A stretch of DNA of 22,256 nucleotides from Chitinophaga pinensis (GTDB taxonomy: Bacteria > Bacteroidota > Bacteroidia > Flavobacteriales_D > Crocinitomicaceae): the NCBI GenBank assembly GCA_945897765.1, contig CAMDGP010000009.1:1-22256 (forward strand), read 5' to 3'. This document shows, piece by piece, positions 1 to 7,588 of this stretch. Each line of letters opens with the position of its first letter. Position 1 is the stretch's first letter. The notes under the pieces are model-generated. The model searched no databases and was not told where the DNA came from. It saw nothing but the letters and a program-made list of their open reading frames with translations. A program made the translations under genes and the position numbers.

Positions 1-512
1 TACAATTGTTGCATTTCGTTTAAAGTAAATCTTTCGGGTAGTAAGTCAAAACAAACAGGTTCATTTAGTAGCTTTTGTTTTAATAACGCATAGGTTTCAG
101 AAAGGATAAAATTATGGTCGAAAGCCAATTCTGGTATTTCATCCATGGCCGTCCATTTTATATCTTCTGCCCAAGATGAAGCTTTAATTTCAAAGTCTTC
201 GATACGAATCAATGCAAAGTAAGCACTGGTAATTACACGACCTTGCGGATGACGATTCGGTTTGCCAAAAGATTGAGATTGATGCATTTGAATATGCGAC
301 AAACCTGTTAATTCCAACAAAATTCTTTCAGCTGCTTGCGGTAAATCTTCGGTAGGATAAACTAAATCACCAGGAACAGCCCAGAAATTTTCGTATGGTT
401 CTATTGCTCGTTTTATCAGCAAAGCTTTTATTTTACCTTCTGAATAACCAAAGATGATACAATCTACCGAAAATGCGGAAGTGAAAAAGTCTGAAAAATT
501 AATGAGATACAT
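1..512 (-). CDS. NUDIX-fold transcriptional regulator, NrtR/AraR-like (partial, 3' end beyond window)
   Basis: The gene starts at an ATG at 512 and is open to the left edge, giving 170 residues of N-terminal sequence. Residues 15-140 read as a NUDIX domain: a core strand, then FWAVPGDLVYP, then a helix ending ERILLELTGL (62-71). The catalytic box GX5EX7REUXEEXGU is degenerate here: the stretch after Arg63 reads ILLEL where the family has EUXEE, and the Gly-Glu spacing is one residue too long. Hydrolase activity is therefore unlikely. From about residue 158 the sequence LLPERFTLNEMQQL resembles the start of the winged-helix domain that follows the NUDIX fold in NrtR-type regulators; the rest of that domain lies outside the window. 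It begins 33 bases after the sugar permease gene and is probably co-transcribed with it. By analogy with NUDIX regulators of sugar use in Bacteroidota, it may sense a sugar. The ligand is not visible from sequence. Confidence 0.8.
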   Translation of the reverse strand, partial: MYLINFSDFFTSAFSVDCIIFGYSEGKIKALLIKRAIEPYENFWAVPGDLVYPTEDLPQAAERILLELTGLSHIQMHQSQSFGKPNRHPQGRVITSAYFALIRIEDFEIKASSWAEDIKWTAMDEIPELAFDHNFILSETYALLKQKLLNEPVCFDLLPERFTLNEMQQL

Positions 513-545
513 GCCTATTGAAGTCGTTATTTACAACACGTAAAA

Positions 546-1976
546 TTAATGGCTATTTTGTTTAGAGGAAGAAAAATTATCGACATCTTGCTTTTTTAAT
601 TCACTATTCACTCGCCAAGCAAAGAATGCAAGATAAGCAAAACAAACAACTCCAACAAAGTAAGAATATTGGATTCCTAAAATTGATTCTGATGCTAAGG
701 CTCCTTGAATTGTAGAAATAAATCCACCTCCCATAATCATCATGATCAATAAACTGGAGGCTGTATTTGTTTTATCGCCAAGGCCAGCGATTCCTAGTGT
801 AAAAATACAAGGCCAAAGTGTGCTACAAAATAATCCTACTGAAATAAAGGCAAAAACACTTGTCATACCAGAAGCAAAAATTCCAATTAACAGAGCAATA
901 ATTCCTAATGTTGAATATATAAGAATTTGTTTTACTGGCTTTCCGTCGCTCAGTTTATCTGCTGCGATTAAAATAAGTACAATTCCTAAATAAGGATAAA
1001 AGGCTTCTAACTTATTTCCTGCTAAATAGTTAACAAGAAGAAAAATTCCAAAAGCGACAAAAGGCAAAACAATACCTAAAAGTGTTTTCATGCTTTTCGA
1101 GAGATTGAATGCTCCTGCTGCTGAGGTCCAACGTCCAATCATTAAACTTGCCCAAAACAAAGAAACATAAGGAGCAACTGCGTTTTCAGCCGTTCCTAAT
1201 TTTTGCTTCATAAATTCAGGTAAATTACTCGCTGTTGAAACTTCAACTCCAACATAGAGAAAAATGGCAATCATACCAAGGATAACTTGCGGGTATTTTA
1301 AAGTTGCAAGAATATTTCCCCCGCCATTTTCTGAAGAACTATTTTCATCTCCTAATCTATCTGGAACTGAAGAAAATTTGAAAATAATTGCAGCAACAAG
1401 GAAAGCAGCCCCTAAAATTAAATAAGGCGTTTGAACAGCTTCTAAATTTAATTCTGTTTCACTTGAAACACCACCAAAAATAGCGAATGAAACAATCACT
1501 GGGCCGATAGTAGTTCCAACGTTGTTGATTCCACCAGCTAAACTCAAACGAATGTTTCCTTTTTCAGGATCTCCCATTTGAATTGCTAAAGGATTGGCAG
1601 CTATTTGTTGTAAAGAAAAACCTAAACCAACTGTGAATAAACCTGAAATTAATAGAATGAACGAGGCATTATTGGATGCCGGGATAAACAATAAAGTTCC
1701 AGCTGCTGAAATAATTAAACCTAAAGCCAAGCCATTTCGATAGCCGATAAGGTTAAGAATATCTTTTTTAAGGATTGAAGAAATTGCAAAATAAAGTAAA
1801 GACCCAACGGTGTAAGCAACGTAAAATGCAAAAGAAATTAATTGGGATTGAAGTTGCGATAAATCAAGCGCTTTCTTGAATACAGGAATTAAAATATCAT
1901 TACTTGCAGCAACGAATCCCCAGAAAAAAAAGATAGAAATGAGTGTGGCAAAAGCGCCAATGTTTGATTTTTTCAC
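546..1976 (-). CDS. FucP/GluP-like sugar:cation symporter (MFS, FHS family)
   Basis: This is a polytopic inner-membrane permease of about 476 residues with roughly 12 hydrophobic segments. The first segment carries FFFWGFVAASNDILIP, matching the FFxWGF...NDILIP signature of fucose/glucose/galactose permeases. A second hallmark is the QQIAANPLAIQMGDP stretch with GGINNVGTTIGP soon after. It should import a hexose or deoxyhexose with a proton or sodium ion; the exact sugar cannot be read. The frame extends to a TTG at 2003, but that codon sits inside a perfect inverted repeat (1991-2015). Starting at the GTG at 1976 gives MKKSNIGAF ahead of the first membrane helix, as is usual in the family, so I prefer GTG. 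The nearest ATG is far downstream and would remove several helices. The gene is followed by a NUDIX-type regulator and preceded by dxs on the same strand. Confidence 0.88.
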   Translation of the reverse strand: MKKSNIGAFATLISIFFFWGFVAASNDILIPVFKKALDLSQLQSQLISFAFYVAYTVGSLLYFAISSILKKDILNLIGYRNGLALGLIISAAGTLLFIPASNNASFILLISGLFTVGLGFSLQQIAANPLAIQMGDPEKGNIRLSLAGGINNVGTTIGPVIVSFAIFGGVSSETELNLEAVQTPYLILGAAFLVAAIIFKFSSVPDRLGDENSSSENGGGNILATLKYPQVILGMIAIFLYVGVEVSTASNLPEFMKQKLGTAENAVAPYVSLFWASLMIGRWTSAAGAFNLSKSMKTLLGIVLPFVAFGIFLLVNYLAGNKLEAFYPYLGIVLILIAADKLSDGKPVKQILIYSTLGIIALLIGIFASGMTSVFAFISVGLFCSTLWPCIFTLGIAGLGDKTNTASSLLIMMIMGGGFISTIQGALASESILGIQYSYFVGVVCFAYLAFFAWRVNSELKKQDVDNFSSSKQNSH

Positions 1977-1990
1977 AATTAGAATATTTA

Positions 1991-2015
1991 AATTATTGTC
2001 CAAATTACAATAATT
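1991..2015. promoter_or_regulatory. Perfect inverted repeat upstream of the sugar permease (candidate operator)
   Basis: The arms AATTATTGT (1991-1999) and ACAATAATT (2007-2015) are exact reverse complements around a 7-base spacer. The repeat lies 8 bases from the dxs stop and 15 bases from the preferred permease GTG. On the minus strand its centre reads GTAATTTGG, close to a -7 element but one base short. Its position and two-fold symmetry fit an operator for the NUDIX-type regulator encoded by the last gene of this unit. A weak A+T-rich hairpin at the end of dxs is the main alternative; the stem has few G:C pairs and no clear U tract, so it is a poor intrinsic terminator. Confidence 0.5.
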
Positions 2016-2022
2016 AAAAAAT

Positions 2023-3978
2023 CTAGCTCACTTTCTGGATATTATTTTTTTCTAAAGCGACAATTCCAAGCATCTTTACCACAGTTTCAACAATTGCATC
2101 TTTATCAAATCCACAATCTGCCCAAAGCTCTTCTTGCGTGCCATGATGAATATACTTATCTGGAATTCCCAAGCGAATAATTTGCGAGGAATAACCTTGA
2201 TCTGCCATAAATTCAACAACAGCTGAACCAAATCCTCCCATGATGCAGCCGTCTTCGATAGTAATTACTTTTTTAAATTTCGTAAACACTTCGTGCAACA
2301 TCACTTGATCAATTGGTTTCACAAAACGCATATCGTAATGAGCTGCAGAAACGCCTAAATCTTTCAATTCCTGAATCGCTTCTTGCGCAAAATTTCCAGG
2401 ATGGCCAATACTTAAAATCGCAATGTCTTCTCCATTAGTCACTTTTCTACCTGTTCCAACTTTAATTTCTTTGAAAGGTGTTTTCCATTCAGTCATTACT
2501 CCATTTCCACGCGGATAACGAATCGAGAATGGACCTTTGTTTTCCAATTGAGCTGTGTACATCAAATTACGCAATTCCTCTTCGTTCATTGGAGCTGAAA
2601 CTACCATGTTTGGAATCATGCGCATATAAGCTAAGTCATAAGCACCGTGATGTGTTGCACCGTCAGCACCTACCAATCCACCTCTATCTAAACAGAAAAC
2701 AACGTTTAAATTTTGAATCGCGACGTCATGTAAAACTTGGTCAAATGCACGCTGCATAAACGTTGAGTAAATATTGCAAAAAGGAACTAAACCTTGTGTT
2801 GCAAGTCCAGCACTAAATGTAACCGCATGTTGCTCCGCAATTCCAACGTCGAAGCTACGTTTTGGCATTGCCTCCATCATGATATTCAAAGAACAACCTG
2901 AAGGCATTGCTGGAGTTACCCCCATTATTTTATCGTTTTTCTCCGCCAACTCAACGATTGAATGACCAAAAACGTCTTGATATTTCGGTGGTTGAGGCGA
3001 TTTTGGAATAACTTTTACGATTTCCCCCGTTTCCTTATTGAAAACTCCTGGTGCGTGCCATTTGGTTGGATTTCCTTCTTCAGAAAATTTATAACCTGCA
3101 CCTTTTCGTGTGATACAATGCAAGATTTTTGGGCCAGGAATATCTTTTAAATCTTCCAAAACTTTTGCTAAACCTATAGCATCTTGTCCGTCAACCGGCC
3201 CGAAATACCGGAAATTTAAAGATTCAAATAAATTACTTTGTTTTAATAAACTTCCTTTGAGTGCCTGAGAAACTTTGGAAGCAATCGTTTGAGCATCTGG
3301 ACCAAATTTGGAGATTTTACCCAACAATTTCCAAACATCGTCCTTTACTTTATTGTAAGTATGTGAAGTGGTAATATCTGTTAGATATTCTTTTAAGGCT
3401 CCAACATTTGGGTCGATTGACATACAGTTGTCGTTCAAAATCACCAATAAATTAGCATCCTTCTCAAAACCACCATGGTTTAATCCTTCAAATGCCATCC
3501 CGCCAGTCATTGCACCATCTCCAATTACAGCGATGTGTTGACGGTTTTTTAAACCTTTGTATCGATTTGCAACAGCCATACCTAACGCTGCTGAAATTGA
3601 AGTAGAAGAGTGACCAACACCAAAGGTATCGTATTCACTTTCGGAACGTTTTGGGAAACCAGATATTCCGCCTTTGATACGATTTGTATGAAATTTTTCG
3701 CGTCTTCCAGTTAATATTTTATGCCCGTAAGCTTGGTGTCCTACATCCCAAACTAATTGGTCTTCAGGCGTGTTGAACACATAATGAAGTGCAACGGTAA
3801 GTTCAACGACTCCTAAACTTGCACCGAAATGACTGTTTCCAATTTCTGAAATAACATCAACAATATACTGTCGTAATTCGTTAGAAACTTGAGGTAAATC
3901 TTCAATTGAGAATTTTTCTCTCAAGTCTTTTGGAAACTCTATTTGTTCCAAAAACGGTCCAGCTTTGTATGGTGTCAT
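2023..3978 (-). CDS. dxs: 1-deoxy-D-xylulose-5-phosphate synthase
   Basis: This enzyme condenses pyruvate and glyceraldehyde 3-phosphate to DXP, the first step of the MEP isoprenoid pathway; it is cytosolic and uses thiamine diphosphate and magnesium. Counting from the ATG at 3978 (651 residues), SHFGASLG includes the conserved His50. The thiamine diphosphate/metal motif GDGAMTGG is at 153-160, with NDNCMSI at 182-188. The central pyrimidine-domain signature VGIAEQHAVTFSAGLA and the later DRGGLVGADGATHHG loop are both present. The protein is slightly longer than the E. coli enzyme (620). The frame runs two codons further to a TTG at 3984, but MTPYKAGP is the usual N-terminus in this group, so the ATG is chosen. 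A -7 type element lies just upstream, so dxs probably has its own promoter although it follows the flippase gene. Confidence 0.97.
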   Translation of the reverse strand: MTPYKAGPFLEQIEFPKDLREKFSIEDLPQVSNELRQYIVDVISEIGNSHFGASLGVVELTVALHYVFNTPEDQLVWDVGHQAYGHKILTGRREKFHTNRIKGGISGFPKRSESEYDTFGVGHSSTSISAALGMAVANRYKGLKNRQHIAVIGDGAMTGGMAFEGLNHGGFEKDANLLVILNDNCMSIDPNVGALKEYLTDITTSHTYNKVKDDVWKLLGKISKFGPDAQTIASKVSQALKGSLLKQSNLFESLNFRYFGPVDGQDAIGLAKVLEDLKDIPGPKILHCITRKGAGYKFSEEGNPTKWHAPGVFNKETGEIVKVIPKSPQPPKYQDVFGHSIVELAEKNDKIMGVTPAMPSGCSLNIMMEAMPKRSFDVGIAEQHAVTFSAGLATQGLVPFCNIYSTFMQRAFDQVLHDVAIQNLNVVFCLDRGGLVGADGATHHGAYDLAYMRMIPNMVVSAPMNEEELRNLMYTAQLENKGPFSIRYPRGNGVMTEWKTPFKEIKVGTGRKVTNGEDIAILSIGHPGNFAQEAIQELKDLGVSAAHYDMRFVKPIDQVMLHEVFTKFKKVITIEDGCIMGGFGSAVVEFMADQGYSSQIIRLGIPDKYIHHGTQEELWADCGFDKDAIVETVVKMLGIVALEKNNIQKVS

Positions 3979-3992
3979 AGGCAATGTTATTG

Positions 3993-4000
3993 CAAAAATA
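3993..4000 (-). promoter_or_regulatory. Candidate Bacteroidota -7 element for dxs
   Basis: On the minus strand the sequence is TATTTTTG, an exact match to TAnnTTTG, ending 15 bases before the dxs ATG at 3978. A TTG that could serve as -33 lies about 24 bases further upstream (4025-4027), a little far for the usual spacing. A short palindrome, GCAAT-gtt-ATTGC (3981-3993), overlaps the end of the element and would fall in the leader. This is a prediction from sequence only. Confidence 0.4.
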
Positions 4001-4035
4001 ATTGAATTACAGGTGATATACTAACAATCTTAGTT

Positions 4036-5511
4036 TTAAAAAGTTCGTTCACCCAAAAAGCTACCAAGGAAACGTTTTTGTTCAACTAAAAAAACAAATA
4101 AAACGTAACCTAAAATTAAGCTATTTGTGATGAAAAACTGACCTACTTTTGAATCAACAGCAATAGAAGAACCCAAATAAAACAAAGCTAGTGCACCACC
4201 AATATACGCTAAAAACTTTCTAGTATTATAAGGAATTGGATAATATTTTTGTCCTAAAATGTAAGAAGCGAACATTTGTAGTGCATACACTAAAAGCGTT
4301 GCCCAAGCGCTTGCCATATACCCATATTTTGGAATAAAAACAACGTTTACAAGCACTGTAACAATTGCACCACCAATTGCGATGTAAGCTCCGAATTTAG
4401 TTTTCCCACTGAGTTTATACCAAATACTTTGATTGTAGTAAATTCCTAAGAAAACGTTGGCTAACAGTAAAATTGGTACCACTTTCAAACCAGACCAATA
4501 GTTTTCGTTATTAATAAATAACTTGAAAATATCGATGTTTAAAGAAACCACCAAGAAAACTAAACATACAAAAGCAATGAACAGATTCATTACTTTCACA
4601 TATATTAAATTTCTGTTTTCGTTCTTCATTTGTGCAAAGAAAAACGGCTCTGCGGCGTAGCGATATGCCTGAAGAATGATAGTCACCAACATCGCCAATT
4701 TATAACACGCACTATAAATCCCAACTTGATATTCAGCTTCATGTAAAGAACCAGGAACTAAAGGGTCATAAATGATTTGCTTCAATAAAATCCGGTCAAT
4801 CGTTTCATTTATAATTCCTGCAAAACCTGCAATTACAAGAGGAAACGCATAAATGAACATAATTTTTGCTAATTTCCAGTCAAAATCAAATCGTAGATTA
4901 GTGAAGGAATCCATTAAAAATAAAGGCTTTACTAATGAGGCGCAAAGATTGGCAATTAGAATAAACAAAACCCCTTCTTCAGGTCGTTTAGCGTCGAATA
5001 AGAACAGCATGAAAAGTAAATTCAATCCGATGTTTACAAGTATTGAGGTGAATTGAATACTGGCAAATTTTAATGCTTTTTCTTCTGAACGTAGTTTAGC
5101 CAATGGTAAAGCGGTGATTGCATCTATGCCAACAATAACACCTAAAAATATAATGTATTCATTGTGTCCTTCATATAACATGAAAGTGGCAATATCATTA
5201 TTGAAATAAAGTAAGAGTAAAAAGAATAGAACATTAATTCCAATAACAGTTAAAAGCCCATTATTGAAGGTTTTTTGCTTGTCGCTTTCTTCTTGCATGA
5301 AACGAAAATAAGTGGTTTCCATTCCAAAAGTAAGGAGGACAATTAAGAAGGCCACCCAAGCATATAATTCTGAAACAACACCATAATCTGCAGGATCTGC
5401 AAAAACATAAGTGTAAAGTGGAACAAGTAAATAGTTTAATAAACGACCAACTATAGAAGACAAACCGTAAACAGCTGTCTGACCCAATAATCGTTTGATT
5501 GAATTTGCCAT
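4036..5511 (-). CDS. Polysaccharide/lipid-linked oligosaccharide flippase (Wzx/RfbX-like, MOP superfamily)
   Basis: A 491-residue inner-membrane protein with about 14 hydrophobic segments and almost no large soluble domain. The N-terminus LLGQTAVYGLSSIVGRLLNY, followed by LVPLYTYVF and DYGVVSELYA, is typical of the polysaccharide-synthesis flippase family, in which a cluster of small residues in helix 1 leads into an amphipathic loop. Wzx proteins move undecaprenyl-pyrophosphate-linked glycans across the inner membrane. The ATG directly abuts the stop codon of the enoyl-CoA hydratase gene (TAAATG), so the two are co-transcribed and possibly translationally coupled. It lies about 0.9 kb downstream of the nucleotide-sugar operon and may export its product. 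However, related flippases in this phylum often sit outside glycan clusters, so the link is inferred. A MurJ-type lipid II flippase is less likely given the N-terminal pattern. Confidence 0.85.
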   Translation of the reverse strand: MANSIKRLLGQTAVYGLSSIVGRLLNYLLVPLYTYVFADPADYGVVSELYAWVAFLIVLLTFGMETTYFRFMQEESDKQKTFNNGLLTVIGINVLFFLLLLYFNNDIATFMLYEGHNEYIIFLGVIVGIDAITALPLAKLRSEEKALKFASIQFTSILVNIGLNLLFMLFLFDAKRPEEGVLFILIANLCASLVKPLFLMDSFTNLRFDFDWKLAKIMFIYAFPLVIAGFAGIINETIDRILLKQIIYDPLVPGSLHEAEYQVGIYSACYKLAMLVTIILQAYRYAAEPFFFAQMKNENRNLIYVKVMNLFIAFVCLVFLVVSLNIDIFKLFINNENYWSGLKVVPILLLANVFLGIYYNQSIWYKLSGKTKFGAYIAIGGAIVTVLVNVVFIPKYGYMASAWATLLVYALQMFASYILGQKYYPIPYNTRKFLAYIGGALALFYLGSSIAVDSKVGQFFITNSLILGYVLFVFLVEQKRFLGSFLGERTF

Positions 5512-6288
5512 TTAGCCTCTAAAGTTCGCTTTTCTTTTTTCTAAAAACGCAGTGGTTCCTTCTTTAAATTCAGGTGAACCGAAACATTTTCCAAATTCTT
5601 CAATTTCTGTCTCAAAGCCGTTCACGCCATCAACAAAACCAGCATTTACTGAACGAATTGCCGACGCGATTGCCATAGGAGAGTTTTGAAGGATTTTATT
5701 GGCAATTTCCTCACATTTAGCGATTAGTTCGGTTGGTTCAACAACGTGATTTACCAATCCCCATTGCAAAGCTTCATCCGCTTTTATCATTCCAGCTGTG
5801 AAAATAAGTTCGTTTGCTTTTCCTTTTCCAATCAACTGTGCCAATCGTTGTGTTCCTCCATATCCAGGAATTACGCCTAAAGAAACTTCTGGTAAACCCA
5901 TACGGGCATTGGTCGAAGCCACACGTATATGCGCAGCCATCGCCAGTTCCAAACCTCCACCAAGGGCAAAACCATTTACTGCTGCAATAACAGGAGTCGA
6001 TAATTGTTCTACAAAGTTAAAAAGTGATTTGTGACCATTTAAAGCTAATTCTCCTGCTTGTGCGATTGAGAAATGTGCAAATTCTTTTATGTCAGCACCT
6101 GCTACGAACGCTTTTTCTCCACTTCCGGTTAATATGATTGCACCAATTTCTTTAGTCAATTCTGCATTTTCTAAAGCATCATGTAACTCAGCAATTGTTT
6201 CTTTGTTGAGCGCGTTCAACTGATTTGGACGATTTATTGTGATGTAAGCAATCCCGTTTTTGTGTTCAACGATAAGGTTTTGAAACAT
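5512..6288 (-). CDS. Enoyl-CoA hydratase/isomerase (crotonase) family protein
   Basis: A 258-residue crotonase-fold enzyme that probably hydrates a trans-2-enoyl-CoA in fatty or organic acid breakdown, as a cytosolic hexamer. Visible elements are the ITINRPNQLNALN strand near the N-terminus, the CoA/oxyanion segment FVAGADIKEF (61-70), NGFALGGGLELAMA with Glu114, and GLPEVSLGVIPGYGGTQRL with Glu134. The two glutamates match the catalytic pair of classical enoyl-CoA hydratases, so true hydratase activity is plausible. The chosen start is the ATG at 6288, giving MFQNLIVEHK. The longer frame begins with a TTG at 6336 that adds 16 unrelated residues and overlaps a promoter-like sequence. The stop abuts the flippase start (TAAATG). 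The physical chain length of the substrate cannot be inferred, and a role in glycan synthesis is not indicated. Confidence 0.9.
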   Translation of the reverse strand: MFQNLIVEHKNGIAYITINRPNQLNALNKETIAELHDALENAELTKEIGAIILTGSGEKAFVAGADIKEFAHFSIAQAGELALNGHKSLFNFVEQLSTPVIAAVNGFALGGGLELAMAAHIRVASTNARMGLPEVSLGVIPGYGGTQRLAQLIGKGKANELIFTAGMIKADEALQWGLVNHVVEPTELIAKCEEIANKILQNSPMAIASAIRSVNAGFVDGVNGFETEIEEFGKCFGSPEFKEGTTAFLEKRKANFRG

Positions 6289-6308
6289 GTTATTTATTTT
6301 TGATGCGT

Positions 6309-6337
6309 TAAAGTTAAATAGATTGAAAGAATCCAAA
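6309..6337 (-). promoter_or_regulatory. Candidate promoter of the enoyl-CoA hydratase-flippase unit
   Basis: On the minus strand a TTTG (6334-6337, -33 type) is followed after 17 bases by TAACTTTA (6309-6316), which matches TAnnTTTG in seven of eight places. The element ends 20 bases before the preferred ATG at 6288. The 86-base gap after the phosphatase gene makes a separate promoter plausible. The -33 part overlaps the false TTG start at 6336. Confidence 0.3.
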
Positions 6338-6374
6338 GCGTTGTTAACGTAAAAACTTAGGGAAATTAAGTGAT

Positions 6375-6848
6375 TTAAACTTGAGGTCTAAAAATCAATT
6401 GCGTTTTACCTAAATCGTTGCTCCATTCTTGACGAGTTTCCGCATCAAAAGATATTTGTAGAAAAGTTGCTGTTTTCATCTGGATCTTTTCACCTAGAAA
6501 ATAAGAAGCCACATCTGAAATTCCTTCATTGTGACCAATTATTAGCAAATCTTTATCATTTTCAGTATTCCAAATTAATTCTCTGATTTCAGTTGCTGAA
6601 GCTAAATACAACTCATTTTTGAATTCGATATTTGTTGAAGGAAAATGAGCATCAATAAAAGACAGTGTTTGTTTCGTTCTTACAGCATCTGAACACCAAA
6701 TGTCTACATTATTGAAATCAAACTTAGCTATGAAATCATTTAGTTTTTCTGCTTGTAAATGACCTTTTTCTGCAAGTTTTCTATCAAAATCGTTAACTGA
6801 AGTAGACGTTTTTTCAGTTTTTGCGTGGCGAATTAAAAAAAGATTCAA
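6375..6848 (-). CDS. SixA-type phosphohistidine phosphatase (histidine phosphatase superfamily)
   Basis: A 157-residue single-domain cytosolic phosphatase. The nucleophile motif LIRHAK is at residues 5-10 (His8), with SDAVRTKQT (53-61) contributing Arg57, and the second catalytic histidine in IIGHNEG (His106). Size and motifs match SixA, which removes phosphate from phosphohistidine; the target here is unknown. The start is TTG at 6848. It is supported because the conserved first strand (NLFLIRHA) begins at once, and no ATG lies near. TTG and the upstream gene's TGA overlap as TTGA, the pattern expected for translational coupling to the PHP phosphatase gene. It is the last gene of the long sugar-nucleotide run. 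A 38-base gap separates its end from the longer, rejected frame of the next gene. General phosphatase activity is likely; phosphohistidine specificity is less certain. Confidence 0.87.
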   Translation of the reverse strand: MNLFLIRHAKTEKTSTSVNDFDRKLAEKGHLQAEKLNDFIAKFDFNNVDIWCSDAVRTKQTLSFIDAHFPSTNIEFKNELYLASATEIRELIWNTENDKDLLIIGHNEGISDVASYFLGEKIQMKTATFLQISFDAETRQEWSNDLGKTQLIFRPQV

Positions 6849-7588
6849 AGGATTGTATTTTTTAAAAGGTAATTGCCAATTTTATGAATATATGGCGAAG
6901 TCAAACTGTTTTCAAGCAACATCAAATGTTCAATTCTATGGCAATCAGTTCCTATGAAATCAAATTCACCAGCGTCGATTAAACGTTCTGCTTGTTTTTT
7001 AATCTCAGGCCCATAATGACCAAAAAGCGAATTGATATTAATTTGAATATTAATTCCTTTCCGTCTCCATTCGGTTGCTTGATCAATTTTCCCAAGGTAG
7101 TACATATAACGTTCAAAATGAGCAACCACAGGACGATATCCTCTTGATTGTAATTCAAAAAACATTTGATCTATATATTGAGGGGGTGAATGGAAAGCGA
7201 ATTCAAGCAGTACATAATTATCACCAAAAGTCAGTAAGTCTTTAGTTTTGATTTTCGCAATAAATGTTTCATCAAAATAATATTCTGCTGCCGCTTCAAT
7301 CTCTATTGTTAATCCAACTTTTTTAATTTCTTCACGAACATCTTCTAAACCTGCAAGAATATTTTCTGAAGTATTTGGAAAGCTATCCGACATAACATGT
7401 GGAGTAGTAATGACTTTTTTATATCCTAAACTTTGGAATTTTGCCAACATTGCAATTGTTTCATCCATGGTTTGAGATCCATCGTCAATACCAGGAATTA
7501 AATGACTGTGAATATCAACTTTAAACCTTGATAAATCAAAAGGTTGTAATACTTCTTTTTTCTTTCCAAAAAAATTGAAAATCCCCAT
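6845..7588 (-). CDS. PHP-domain protein-tyrosine phosphatase, CpsB/YwqE family
   Basis: A 247-residue metal-dependent phosphatase of the PHP (polymerase and histidinol phosphatase) fold. Metal-ligand motifs appear in order: DIHSHLIPGIDDG (His27, His29, Asp36), TTPH (His64), Glu102 in AAEYYF, AHFER (His157) and GTDCHR (Asp215, His217). Members of this family dephosphorylate the C-terminal tyrosine cluster of Wzc/CpsD kinases and so control capsule or exopolysaccharide length. The N-terminal 20 residues are basic and hydrophobic (GIFNFFGKKK), which might touch the membrane. The gene overlaps rfbB by one base (TAATG) and the SixA-type gene by four (TTGA). No Wzc-type kinase is present in the window, so its partner must be encoded elsewhere if it exists. 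Histidinol phosphatase is a less likely reading, given the neighbours. Confidence 0.88.
   Translation of the reverse strand: MGIFNFFGKKKEVLQPFDLSRFKVDIHSHLIPGIDDGSQTMDETIAMLAKFQSLGYKKVITTPHVMSDSFPNTSENILAGLEDVREEIKKVGLTIEIEAAAEYYFDETFIAKIKTKDLLTFGDNYVLLEFAFHSPPQYIDQMFFELQSRGYRPVVAHFERYMYYLGKIDQATEWRRKGINIQININSLFGHYGPEIKKQAERLIDAGEFDFIGTDCHRIEHLMLLENSLTSPYIHKIGNYLLKNTIL

Noticed and set aside
2001..2003. TTG as start of the sugar permease, 9 codons before the GTG at 1976
   Set aside because: The TTG lies inside the inverted repeat 1991-2015 and the added residues (MDNNLNILI) are not typical; the GTG gives a usual N-terminus. Not fully excluded.
1991..2015. Intrinsic terminator of dxs
   Set aside because: The stem is A+T-rich with few G:C pairs and no run of U after it, so it would be a weak terminator; the operator reading is preferred but both remain possible.
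3979..3984. TTG start for dxs two codons before the ATG
   Set aside because: The ATG at 3978 gives MTPYKAGP, the common N-terminus for the group, and an exact -7 element is placed properly for it.
4036..5511. MurJ (lipid II flippase) for the MOP-superfamily protein
   Set aside because: The N-terminal pattern and position by glycan genes fit the polysaccharide flippase family better.
6289..6336. TTG start adding 16 residues to the enoyl-CoA hydratase
   Set aside because: The added residues do not resemble the crotonase N-terminus, and the sequence fits a promoter for the ATG at 6288 better.
6845..7588. Histidinol phosphatase (histidine synthesis) reading of the PHP protein
   Set aside because: It is of CpsB/YwqE length with the DIHSHLIPGIDDG signature and lies in a glycan operon; no histidine genes are near.
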